A DNA stretch of 60,000 bases from the NCBI RefSeq assembly GCF_029227915.1, contig NC_079889.1, positions 9,178,001 to 9,238,000 on the forward strand. Reading direction: 5' to 3'. Both the position numbers and the translations under genes were made by a program. Every line of letters starts with the position of its first letter. The stretch's first letter is position 1. Positions 34,925 to 45,759 of the stretch are shown in pieces. This stretch comes from Hydractinia symbiolongicarpus (lineage: Eukaryota; Cnidaria; Hydrozoa; Anthoathecata; Hydractiniidae). The notes beneath the pieces are model-generated. The model saw only the letters and a program-made list of their open reading frames with translations. It was not told the DNA's origin and ran no database searches.

Positions 34925-36005
34925 TAATGTCTGTCTAGAAGAGTTCCATGAACACATCAACGGCCACACATGAACACATCGACAAATCAAATTCACTGTT
35001 GAGCTTGAACACAATGGAAGTACCAGTTTCCTGGACACTTTGGTCAAACGCAAGAATTGTTCCATTTCAGTTTCAGTGTATCGTAAACCAACACACATTA
35101 ACTACTTAACTTCGAATCAAACCATCAGAAATCTTTGAAAGAAAGTGTCATATCTTCATTACTTAACCGTGCCAACAGCGTAGTCAGTGAAAAACAGGAG
35201 AGGAAAGAAGAAATTTGACGTTTAAGAAATGCAGTAATCGCAAATGGATACAGTCATAAAGTCATCGCGCAAGTAAAAAATAAAATGAAGAGAAAATGCA
35301 ACAAGGAAACATCAGAGGAATTTATCGCATCAGCATTCCTACCCTTCGTACCAGGTACCAGCAAGGTCCTTATTCGAGTTTTCAGACAACACAAGATCAA
35401 ATGCACTCTTAACTCTATAGACACCCTAAGAGTCTAAACCAAAAGACAAAATAAACCTGGAAGAACAAAGCAATGTTGTTTACGAAATCCTGTGAAAAGA
35501 TTGTGATGCAGTGTATATAGGCGAAACAAAAAGAAAGTTTAAGCAACGAGTACAAGAACATATGCGCGTAGTGAACCCTAACGGAGATGTGAAGAAAAAT
35601 GAAATTGCGGACCACAGCTGGAGCAGAAGTCATCAGTTTAATTGGGAGGAGAAGAAAATCATTGACAGAGAATCCAGAACAACGTCCAGGAAGATTAAAG
35701 AAACCATCAACAGTGTAGAACGTAACAAACACATAAAGAGCATCTAGTATCAACTTCCTGAGATTTGGTTCCCAGCCCTACAGAAGAAGTAGTTACCTAC
35801 ATCTAGGTCCGAAAATGTTAATTAGTATAATTAACTATAATTATCAGCTCGTTTCTGATTGGTTAATTTTTTTGAATTTTGATCCTTTGCAATTATATAA
35901 ATACATGCTCAACATCATTTTAATTTGCCTGATGATGGGAGAAGGATCTCCCGAAGCATCGCCTACTAAACTACATGTTCAAGAAATGATAAACTTTCCA
36001 CAGTA
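34925..36005 (+). mobile_element. degenerate Penelope-like element with GIY-YIG domain
   Basis: Frame pieces in order: NGSTSFLDTLVKR and ISVSVYRKPTHIN (end of the Penelope RT), LPFVPGTSKVLIRVFRQHKI, a YIGETKRKFKQRVQEHMR piece (GIY-YIG nuclease, about 35511-35565) and EIADHSWSRSHQFNWEEKKI followed by IIDRESRTTSRKIKE. Several stops and frameshifts break it. After the reading frame comes a non-coding end (35815-36005), which also occurs alone at 24.0 kb. Domain order RT then GIY-YIG and the KxEIADH...W motif are diagnostic for Penelope-like elements. Confidence 0.85.
35929..35957 (+). ncRNA. hammerhead-like ribozyme core in Penelope 3' end
   Basis: CTGATGA (35929-35935), a 5-bp stem GGGAG/CTCCC closing AAGGAT (35937-35952), then GAAGC (35953-35957) resembles the hammerhead core CUGANGA, stem II, GAAAC. 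Penelope-like elements are known to carry such ribozymes near their ends. Two departures weaken the call: an extra T between CTGATGA and the stem, and GAAG in place of GAAA. It is most likely a decayed or non-functional version. Confidence 0.35.
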
Positions 36006-36009
36006 ATGA

Positions 36010-37464
36010 ATGCTGAACAGAAAAAACGAAATAATATCTTCAATAAAAAAGAAATATATTTTAAAGTTCTACCTGCTAAAGCAGTAGAACAATTATTTCA
36101 GCTATGGCAGACAACGTTTCTCCGACATAAAAAATATGAATAGGTCAGCCAAGTAAAAAAAGCAATCACGCATAAAGATTTTGTTGAATTGTTATGGCAT
36201 GCAAAATACTGCATGACATAGTTTTTTCTCCTGGTAAAGACTTTGATTTGACTTGCATTAGAAATGCTAGGAAATGACCCAATAAAATAACTATTTGCCA
36301 AGAGCTGCTGAAGCAATGTTGATTTGCATTGGCAATATTTTACAGACTTGCTTCCACTAAATTGTAAGGGCTGCAGCCCTGATATTAATAACTTTGTGTA
36401 AACACAACAAAATTCTATTGTGGTTTGAAATCTCACTTATTGCCTCCTATGATATCTATATCTATGTTTTCTTTTTGGTTATTTTAAAGGAGAACTAAAT
36501 AATTGATAACAAGTTTTGTTTAACATGTTCATTATATACAGTGTGAATATGAACTGTGTTAATTTTCTTATATATTTGTGAGCTTTGGTTCTCGAGATAT
36601 TTAAGGTCAAAGTAGGACTATGGTCGCCGCCATGACAGTGTTGATTAGGACATTCTATTCAGTAAAATATTAACTTATGTGATGTAAGTCAGCAGGGATA
36701 TAAACAAACACATTCTGAATGAACAAAGTGAGGGAATGCTAAACCGTGCCTCCTGTGATTGTCTAAGAGTAATTTTATTTATCATATTTCAAAATGAATA
36801 ACTTCCAGAATAGAATGATGTCTCGTCATTATAAATAGTTTTAGAGTATAAAACATCATTTAGCACTGAAAAAGTAAATAATAGCAATGCGTATTCAAAT
36901 TCATTATGAAATTTTTCTATTGTTCTTCACCTTAAAGACAACAGGTGCTTCATTTAATATGCTAAATTTGAAAACAAAACTTCAAATGATTATGCGCAAT
37001 TAAAGTGTACTGGAAGTCATTTGTGATAGCAAAAGAAAACAAAACTGTTTCAAAGTTTTTCTTCACTTGTTGTTAAATTCTTGAAAATCTTTTTTTTTTT
37101 AACAGTGATGTTGTTCTACAGAAATTTGCTTGTCTTTTTCATGGCCCGAATCTATAATTTTTAATCACCTTGGGAAAGAATAAAAAGTGAGTGAATCTTC
37201 ACAATTCCTATTGAGTTATGAAAACCCTGTAAAGTTGCAAGTGAACAAAATATGTACTAAGTTGACTTTTGTTCGATAATGGCCATGACCGTTTATGTAA
37301 TTATCTGTTGGGGGACAAAATTTGGACGTAAAATAATGTAAAAAATTAAAAAATTTAATGCCATGTTGTTTTCAGGATAGTTTTTTCTTAGTTGTCTATT
37401 AATGATTTTCATGGTTGTATTAATTGTATTAATTATAAAAAAGGTATTTTTTTTCCTTATTTAG
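36010..37464. other. upstream region and probable leader intron of the SH3 gene
   Basis: No coding signal on either strand. It ends in a clear splice acceptor (TTTTTTTTCCTTATTTAG) at 37464, so an untranslated leader exon must lie somewhere upstream. I could not locate that exon. Confidence 0.5.
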
Positions 37465-37473
37465 GCTAGTAAA

Positions 37474-39135
37474 ATGGCTGGTTTAGTTGTTAAGTGCACT
37501 TACGAGTTTCAAGCAGAAACTGATACAGATTTATCTTTGTCTGTAGGAGATCTTGTTAAAGTTACCAAAGTAGTTAATGATGATTGGTATGAAGGTGTTT
37601 TTAATGATAAAAAGGGTCAGTTTCCAAAAGCATTCGTGGAGGAGTGTCATGATGTGTTTGATGTAGGTATTGCTCTCAGTAGTTTTCAGGGTGAACAGGA
37701 TGGGGACCTTCCAATCAATGAGGGAGAGTTAGTTGTAATAACTGAGATTATTGATGAGAACTGGATGAATGGATATACAAAAGGTGGTAAATATGGCATG
37801 TTTCCGCGAAGTTTTATTAAACAGTTATCTCTAGGTGGGGAAGAAATTCAAATGGAAGACCCTTCTCATGCCTGCCTTTCTGAAACAATTGAAGAAGATA
37901 GGTCACATGATTGGGTTGAAGTTCTTAATGCATTTAATGCACAAGAAGCTGGAGAACTGCAGTTAGAAGTAGGTATGTTTGTACAAGTTGTCAAGGAAAT
38001 TGATGATTTTTGGTGTGAAGGAAAAACAAAAGATGGTCAGCAAGGAATATTTCCGAAACAATTTGTCAATTTACCGTCATTAAAAACAAGCATTAAGGCT
38101 GATGTAAACGGTAAGGAAACAAGAAATGATGAACCAGACTTCAGTTCTACAAATGAAACTGGCATTGGCAAAGTTATTGCTGACTTCGATTTCAGCAGCA
38201 CTGAGCCAGGAGATTTGAACTTCCTGAAGGGAGATAAAATCATTTTATTGGAACATGTAAGTGATAGTTGGCTAAAGGGTCGACTTAATAACACTGAGGG
38301 GATTTTCCCAGCAAATTATGTAACCAGTTTGAATTCTGCTGATCCAGGTCTTTATGAAGAGATTGAACCTACAAAGCATTCTTCTCAAACAAATATTGAA
38401 GATCTATATGCTGTACCTGATAAAACAAGGGTGAAGACTCAAGATGTTGCTGTAAATATGCCTGCAAAGAAGAAGCCTCCAGGTCGACCAAAACCACCGG
38501 TTATAAAAAAGTCTGTTGACACAACTCCACCTAAAACTGCAATTTCACACACATATCAATTTAAAACGAAAAGCCAACCTACTGTCATTATTCAACCGGA
38601 GTACTTAAAACCAGGTAATCCCAATGTTATTGTTTTTCGTAAGAAAATGGACAATTTAAATATGACATCTGAACAAATACAACCAAGCTTCTCCGCAGGA
38701 ATGCAATCAAACAACCCCAACTTAAAAGAGACTGATTATACCAGTTACAAGAAGGACTTTAATAACCTCAGTGGTGATTTAAAAGAAAAAGTAAATGAGG
38801 GTTGGGGACAAAATAAAAGTAAACTTCAGGAATACAAGAAAGAGACTGAAACTAAAGGGGCTGTACTTAAAAAAGAATTTGAATCAATCAGCAAGAACAT
38901 TCCCAATGAGGAGATGAGTACATTTCAAAGAATGAAGTGTGCCAATAGTAATTTGAATTCTGCTGTTACCATAGCTAATACAGTTGGAATAAAAACCACA
39001 AAGACGCAGCTAGCAAAAGGCGCGGTAAAGATGGGTGCAGGTGCATACATTACAGGTAGTGCTTCATCTAAAGGTAATAAGCCAGCCTTGCTTTCTAAGA
39101 GTACTGCTTTGGGTTCTAAGTTTGGAAAAAAATAG
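37474..39135 (+). CDS. four-SH3 adaptor, tandem paralogue of DNMBP N-terminal half
   Basis: 553 codons without an intron. SH3 domains lie at about residues 4-57, 63-118, 146-200 and 232-287. Each has the binding-surface Trp (DDWYEG, ENWMNG, DFWCEG, DSWLKG) and the closing FP motif (QFPKAF, MFPRSF, IFPKQF, IFPANY). A proline-rich KKPPGRPKPPVIKK lies at about 330-345. Beyond that come a charged helical stretch and a Gly/Ala/Ser/Lys C-terminus (KGAVKMGAGAYITG), none recognised. Order, spacing and the start MAG match the first exon of DNMBP at 43762, but DH and BAR are absent, and the frame ends in TAG with no donor needed. The ATG has a good context (AAAATGG) and follows an acceptor by 9 nt. Likely a cytoplasmic adaptor for proline-rich ligands; the role is inference. 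It could instead be an alternative first part of DNMBP, though its own stop and polyA signals argue against that. Confidence 0.9.
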   Translation: MAGLVVKCTYEFQAETDTDLSLSVGDLVKVTKVVNDDWYEGVFNDKKGQFPKAFVEECHDVFDVGIALSSFQGEQDGDLPINEGELVVITEIIDENWMNGYTKGGKYGMFPRSFIKQLSLGGEEIQMEDPSHACLSETIEEDRSHDWVEVLNAFNAQEAGELQLEVGMFVQVVKEIDDFWCEGKTKDGQQGIFPKQFVNLPSLKTSIKADVNGKETRNDEPDFSSTNETGIGKVIADFDFSSTEPGDLNFLKGDKIILLEHVSDSWLKGRLNNTEGIFPANYVTSLNSADPGLYEEIEPTKHSSQTNIEDLYAVPDKTRVKTQDVAVNMPAKKKPPGRPKPPVIKKSVDTTPPKTAISHTYQFKTKSQPTVIIQPEYLKPGNPNVIVFRKKMDNLNMTSEQIQPSFSAGMQSNNPNLKETDYTSYKKDFNNLSGDLKEKVNEGWGQNKSKLQEYKKETETKGAVLKKEFESISKNIPNEEMSTFQRMKCANSNLNSAVTIANTVGIKTTKTQLAKGAVKMGAGAYITGSASSKGNKPALLSKSTALGSKFGKK

Positions 39136-39364
39136 TTAAGCTACAAGGTAAAGCTATAAACCTAAGGGTAACAATGGTTGTTGACCATGCTTGATTGATG
39201 AACAAATGCTGAAACAGACAAATATAAACACAACACCTGAAGTATATTCATCATTTGTCAAGGACAATTTTTGTATATTTTTCTTATATTATTAAATATT
39301 TGAAAATATTTTTTTATGTTTTCAAAAATATGTCTTCTGATAAGACTAAGTGCACCCCTTTTTA

Positions 39365-39536
39365 AATAAATGTCCATTATTGTTCTCCTATAAGAGGTGT
39401 TTTCTAAATTTTTTAGCGAAAAACTAACTTATCTATACATTTGTAGCAAAATTGACATTACTCAGAATTTGTTGCTTATAAACTTTTTATTTCGACATAA
39501 TAGGGCTTAATGTCAACGAAATATCAAGTCAATAAA
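39365..39536 (+). terminator. candidate polyadenylation signals of the four-SH3 gene
   Basis: AATAAA occurs at 39365-39370 and again at 39531-39536, about 230 and 395 nt after the stop codon. Either would give a short 3' UTR. Chance AATAAA is frequent at this base composition. Confidence 0.4.
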
Positions 39537-39539
39537 AAA

Positions 39540-42500
39540 ACTTTGAACAAAAACACCCAAACAGCAAATATTTTGACTTGCACTTTTTTAACCTTTCATT
39601 TGAACAAGACATTTTTGATAAAAAAATTTTGGAGATGTAGGATATTTTAAAATTTAAAATTTATTTATTCTAAGTTGCATTGAATGGCATTTAATTATCA
39701 ATTTTTTATTATAGCATTGTTTACAAAAAGTTAGGCACTTTAGCTTTTTAATTTTGATTACAGACATAAATTTTTATCTGCCCTTCACCAATTTTATGTT
39801 GGGAAGTTTTTTCCAAATTGTTACTGCATGTATAAAATGATAACTACGATTCTCCTGTGATGGAGAATAAACGTTAAATTTTATTTAATTTTGATGGATT
39901 GATTTAATAACAAAAAATAAATTTTTTTCGTTAAGTCTTCTGCTGTTTTCCCTTCAGTAAATAAAAATTGTTCAGTTGGAAGCTGAATCAGATTTTAGGA
40001 TGTGATTTTCTGACCTTTCATTCTCAACTGCTGTTTTTTTTTTCAATTTTCAAGTCCAATTTCAATTTATTCTTTAAAAACATGTTTTTTTATTTATTTG
40101 TTATTGTTTTGTTTGTATATATTCAGTAGATTTATTCTATATGGTTTCATAGTATTATATTTTTGGTATTATTTGCAAATCTGTCAATAACCGATATGTT
40201 ACACAGTGACATGCTTGTCTTGTTAGGTTTGAAATTCAAAAACATTTTCCCAACCAAACATTAATTTGATGATTTCCTTTAAAATTGTAGGGTTTGTTTA
40301 TAACAGTTTGGAATACCTGGAAAATTTATGCTAGTAATACAATGTGGTGTAAAATAGGGTTCATTAAAATTTGTTTTGCTTCATCCTGGAGGTGATGTGA
40401 TGATGCATTGAAAAATGCTTTACTTGTACAGAATTTTTGTTAAAACATAGGTGTGTAGTTGTTTTGACACTAAAGATAGCTAACTTATACATCTATTATG
40501 TAATATGATATGCCTGTGATTTTTTGTAAAACTATCTAATCCTCAAATATCTTGTTTTTCGTTTTTAAAGTTTGGTTTCCACTACGTTTTGGTTTATTCT
40601 AAATTAAATTATCATATATAAAATTTTGGGCATAAAACCTGTAATCCTAAACAAACCCGAATTTATAATTATAATTTTAAAAGTTTAAAGATGTGACAAA
40701 AAGGGATTTTCGACCTTTAGGCTGAGAATAGTAAAAACTTTTCACATGTAGAAAATCAGGAGCTAAGTTCAACATCATTTATCACTTTGAATTCCCTTGT
40801 GAAACTTTATTTTACTTCTGGTTTGTCATGTTTACTTAAATAACTTCTTAAAAGTACTTATTTTTATTTAAGTGTCTACCTGAAGTTTTGTTATTTTGTC
40901 TCATACAACCCCCTGTAAAAGTAAATATAGTTTAATGTGTTTTTTCCATTGTGGTGTTAATTTTCAGGAGGGACGTTTTGTTTTTTATTTAAAGGTATTT
41001 TTAAATGTGTATTTTGCTATTGCTTGGAATTAGCTGTATTGTTTAACAAGAAAAAGTTTTATTTTAATTTAGCTATTTGCTTTGTTACGTTGTTGTTTCA
41101 AGATCATTTGAAAATTGTCTGTGAAAGTAATCAAGACTAAAATTTGTTTCTGTTATTTTTTACATCCTTTTTTTGTTATTTTTACTTGCTGTTTAATTTT
41201 TTTTCTTTATGATGATGCATGATTCCATGTATGTAAGATCAATGCAGTAACAACTGAGAAGTAAATACCTTATGTTTTTGCTACACATTGTTCCAAAAAA
41301 AACAATGGCTGAAACTGATGATGCTATAAATTGTAGTATTTTTACAGGTACTCAATTTTGCAGGCTGAAAATTGTTACATTTTACAGGTATTAATTTTCG
41401 CAAATGATTGTAAAACTTTTGTGGGTATTAATTTTTGAAAATAAGGTACTAGCACTCTAATTTTGAAAAGAAAGTTCTTTACCACAGAAGCATTCACTTT
41501 TAACAATCCTTTTGACACACACACACACAGTTTGATAATTCCATTTACACACATAATTTCTGCATGTGAATAAAAACTCAGGTTGACATTTTCTGTAAAT
41601 GAACACTGAGTTTGATATTTTCTGTGTGTGAATGAAATTTCCATGTTGTTTCTGTTGGGTTGACTTTTTTTGTCCTAGAGTGCAGATCCTAAAGAAAACT
41701 TTTAATATTGCTGATGGTGATTATGTTTTTTCTTGAAATGGAAACTAGATAAAAAGTGAAAGCACCCAGCAAAACTGCATCCCAAGGTCAAAAGTATAGA
41801 CTTGCGAGGTCGATATTTTTAACTTTTCTTAAACCAACGTTTATCACAGAAATTCAATGACATTTTGATTTTTGCGCGTTAATACAGTTATTTATGTGTG
41901 CACCACCGAACATAGATTTAAAATTATTAACATTTCTTGATCAAGAAATGGATGTAGTGTTGTGATATTTTGCAATGGGCTTTTTTTACCACGGTTGTTC
42001 GAACCGATCAGCTCTCACATGTGTTTTTGTGAAACGTGGATTGGAAGGATGTTGTTAAGATGAGTTGAAATGGTTATTTTTTTAGCGGAGTGATTCGACA
42101 ATCTTGATTTATTGCAACTTGATTTTTGAGTCTGAAGTATGTAGGAATGTTTTAAAGATTCTCCAGTGAAGTTATTTGTTTACATTTATAGCTACCATTT
42201 TAGTTTATATGAAGTTAAAAGTTTTACCTTGCGGTATGAAACCTGTTGTGAAGGCTTTTTAGTCAATGAGCACTGTGGATTTCCTGTATAAAACTGGTAA
42301 AAATAGCTATCAGTTAATGACACTGGATATCACTTTTTATCACTATATTTCATAGAATATTTATTTTATATAAAAAAAATATAATTTTTTGACAGGATGA
42401 AAGGGAAATATAAAATAACATTTTTCTCTAAGCTGTGTTCAATAAAATGTAATTTACTCTCAGTTATCTCAAAATCTTAAAAACAATTCTTTGTTAAGCA

Positions 42501-42757
42501 TTTATGAATATTGCAACAAAACATCAAACCATAAAAATATAAAATTAATACCCACATTGCATAGGCCAGTTATTTTTTCTTTTGTTTTTGGTACAACATT
42601 CCTTGGGAAATACAATCCACTAATTAGAACTAATTTAAAATGGAGAAAAGGTATTATCACAAATTAAATATATTTCAAAAGCATTAGTAATAAGAGTTTG
42701 TTGAAGTACTATGCTTACATTATGCTTATTATATTGGAGGATCAAATTAAAAACTTT
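39540..42757. other. intergenic stretch between the SH3 gene and DNMBP
   Basis: AT-rich, no exon seen. It includes a repeat-like block at 41335-41450 (TACAGGTATTAATTTTCGCA and variants) and a short CA run at 41515-41529. The DNMBP leader exon should be somewhere here but cannot be identified from sequence alone. Confidence 0.5.
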
Positions 42758-42813
42758 AACATTGCCTTATGAGCTACATTGGTCCCTACCAGTGTAGCTC
42801 ATAAGGCAATGTT
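42758..42813. repeat. 25-bp stem palindrome with one mismatch
   Basis: The left arm (42758-42782) starts AACATTGCCTTATGAGCTAC, and the right arm (42789-42813) is its reverse complement except for one position (CATTGG against CCAGTG). The loop is 6 nt. It lies 0.95 kb upstream of the DNMBP first coding exon and has no other feature attached. Confidence 0.85.
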
Positions 42814-43309
42814 TTATACATCTATGAAGTTTCAAGAAAATTATCAACAATTAGCCACATATTCCTGATAAAGATTCTCCTTAATCAGCTAAATCTATTA
42901 TGACCATGCAATTTTATAATATTTTTTTTGTTTTTGTTTTGTAATTACTTTTTGAATGGTGCTTAACTGCAATAATTATATTTTGTATTTGTTTTATTAA
43001 AAAATACATGTGTGTCTCATAACATAAAAAAGCTTTGACATTCATTTTTTTAAAGTTATCATTATTTCATACAAGTTTTAAGGTTATAGTATTTCATTTT
43101 ATATTTTTTGTGTTTTTTGATATCATATAAGTTGTATAAATGTTCTAACCATCAAAAGACTGTTAGACAGTGCTGGATAATTATGTAAAATTATATGTAA
43201 AAAAACATTTTAATATGCGAAATATTCATATGGGAACTTTAAGATATGAGAAAGAATTCTTCATGTAAAATTACCTTCTTGGAGAATCACTTTACCTAAA
43301 CATTTACAG

Positions 43310-43640
43310 GCTTTGGTTTAACTCATTGATTGAGACCGGGGTTCGATTCCTCTTGACGGCGATTCAACATGGGCGAGTGAATGTTACCATAGCCCGGGGT
43401 TAACCCAAGCCATGTGAGGGAAATTGGGGAGATGGCTCCATGTGTGGGCCATTGGATGTTGCCGGGAATTGTCTAGTAGAGCGTGGGCTCTAATTGGGTC
43501 TGCGTAGCTCAAAACGAGCATTAAATACTCTAGGACTCTCCATCTAAGCCATGGCCCCTCCTGGAATAATAGACAGGGTATATTCCTCTATATTAATGAA
43601 GCTAGCCATATAAAATATGCACTTCTATCTATCTGTAACC
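43310..43640 (+). mobile_element. tRNA-derived SINE
   Basis: Contains a perfect Pol III B box, GGTTCGATTCC (43340-43350), with a degraded A-box-like TGGTTTAACTCATTGA about 30 bp upstream. An unrelated body of higher GC content follows, ending in a short ATCT tail (CTATCTATCTGT, about 43625-43637). A 3' partial copy occurs on the other strand at 34.5 kb, which shows it is dispersed. It is not a functional tRNA: no cloverleaf closes around the B box. Confidence 0.7.
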
Positions 43641-43761
43641 TGCTAATATTACATTAAAAAATTGACATTACCCAGTATACATTAAGCCTGTTGTAATTTC
43701 TACTTTAGGGATGTTTACTACTTTAGATATGTTCAAAAAAATGTTTTCTTAGCTATGTGGT

Positions 43762-45759
43762 ATGGCTGGTGGAATATACAGGAGTTTATACGATTTCAAA
43801 GCTGAAAGTGAAAACGATCTTGAATTTAATCGAGGGGATTTTATCAAGGTTATAAAACAGATAAATAATGAGTGGTATGAAGGAACAACAGACACATCAT
43901 GCGGTCAATTTCCCGCAACTTATGTTGAATGTGTACTTCAAAAGCCATGTGATAGAATAGCTGTAGCAATTAATTCATTTACTGGACAAGAAAGTGGAGA
44001 TATTACCTTTTGTAAAGGAGATGTTATAGGTATTATAGAAAATATAGATTCAAATTGGTTAAATGGTTTTACTAACACTGACGAGGGGATATTTCCTGTG
44101 AGTTTTATCCAGGAAATATATTTTTGTTTACCAAGTGATCTTGTTAATAATAATAATAATAAAAATAATAATTCAGTACATGTTTCGGATACGGTAATAA
44201 CTAATAGCCAAACAACCAGACACATTCCATGGGCAGAAGCAATAGATGATTTTACTGCACAAGATTCAGATGAGTTAACTATAAACATTGGTGACGGAAT
44301 TGAATTAATTAAAGAGATTGACAGCTTTTGGAGTGAAGGTATCGTTGGTGGAAAACAAGGAAAATTTCCCTCAACGTTTGTTAAAGTAATTACTGAACTA
44401 CCTGAAGAATTAAAGTTTGTGGAGAAATCAAATAATGTTGATACTGAGAATGGGTTAATTCCAAATGCCAAAGCACTGTACATGTTTGTAGGAACACGAG
44501 AAGGAGAACTTAGTTTTGATAAGGGAGATATTATTATGCTAACTCAACGAATTAGCCAGGATTGGCTAGAAGGAAAAATTGGCAATTCAGTTGGAATATT
44601 TCCTTCAAATCATGTTAAAATTATAGTTGACTTGCCTTTTAACCATGTAAGTAGAACTAACTCAAATGACTCTTTTATCAGCAATCACACCTCACAAAAT
44701 CAGAAGCCGAAATCCATACCAATGAAAACAAAAGTGATTGCTAGTACTATACCTCCTGCTAGACCCCAACGCACTTCACCTTTAGCTGAAAGAAACTTGC
44801 CAGGATCTCAACAACATAGCTCTACTGGACAAATCAGAACTCCACCTAAAAGACGTAGTTTTCGAAAACCACCAGCACCAAAATCACCAATGCAAGATAT
44901 AAAAACTCCTCATAACAACATTAAAACTGTCCAAGCTGAAAAAATGAACAAGCATAAAAACACACCCGAACATAATGGAATGGTAGCTGATAAAAATTCC
45001 AAAAAGTCATTTTCTCTAAAGCCAAAGAAAAAGTCTGTGGAAAAGCAGAGCAACATGTATAGTTTTGAATTAACAGAAGAACAAATTTTTCACATGGATG
45101 CTGGATACTCTAGTACAAATGGTAACACTGCTTGTGAGGATAAGAAACCTACGAAGCCCAAAATACCTGCACGATCAGCTAGTATGTCAAAACCTAACAG
45201 TGTAGCTAGAAGTAAAAGTATGACTTATAAACCAAAGGCTCCAGCTAGGCCTGGCTTGCTTCATAATTCTACTCAAGATAGCAATGCAAATAAGGACGAT
45301 ATGGATTTATTGTCTACATCACCACCCAAGCCATACAAAAGATTACCAAAACCTCTAGCACCAATGCCTTCAGGTTCTGTGAAACCTGTTCTTAGTAAAG
45401 AAAGACCAAATACACTTAATGTAGGTAGTACTGGGTTTGGAAGTATCTCTCCAGCTAGATCTCCTTCTTCACCAAGGAGCTCCATTATTCATGAGTCTAT
45501 GACTGCTTTTTTTACAAAAGATCAACGTTCAGCGTCACCATCCTTTAACGATAATATTAATAGGATATCTCGTAGCGAAACAGAACCATCCCTGCATCGA
45601 TTAAATGTTGGTAAAGGAGCTCCAACTAAACAACCATTAACTCCTGAGCATGTGGGCTCTGATGCTATTAAATCACTGTATTTTACTACTTCCTCAAGCT
45701 CCGCTCTTACTCCTTCACCTGATAAAAGATCTCAGACTTTGGATGCAATGCTACAGAGA
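43762..45759 (+). CDS. DNMBP: DNMBP exon 1 of the coding region: four SH3 domains and Pro/Ser-rich segment
   Basis: 666 codons ending at CAGAGA|GTAAGT; reading on through the donor gives only ten codons and a stop. SH3 domains lie at about residues 4-58 (LYDFKAESENDLEF...NEWYEG), 64-119 (SNWLNG), 155-209 (SFWSEG) and 234-288 (ALYMFVGTREGELSF...QDWLEG). An Asn-rich run (NNNNNKNNN) separates SH3-2 from SH3-3. The rest is basic, proline- and serine-rich with many PxxP-like sites (TIPPARPQRTSP, FRKPPAPKSP, KPKIPARSAS, KPYKRLPKPLAP), which could bind SH3 domains in cis or in trans. A single large exon holding all four SH3s also occurs in vertebrate DNMBP, as I recall. Confidence 0.93.

Noticed and set aside
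43340-43350. tRNA gene suggested by a perfect B box
   Set aside because: No acceptor stem, anticodon arm or proper A box; it fits a SINE, and a related copy exists at 34.5 kb.
43938-44483. 181-codon minus-strand frame
   Set aside because: Exact antisense shadow of the SH3-coding exon of DNMBP.
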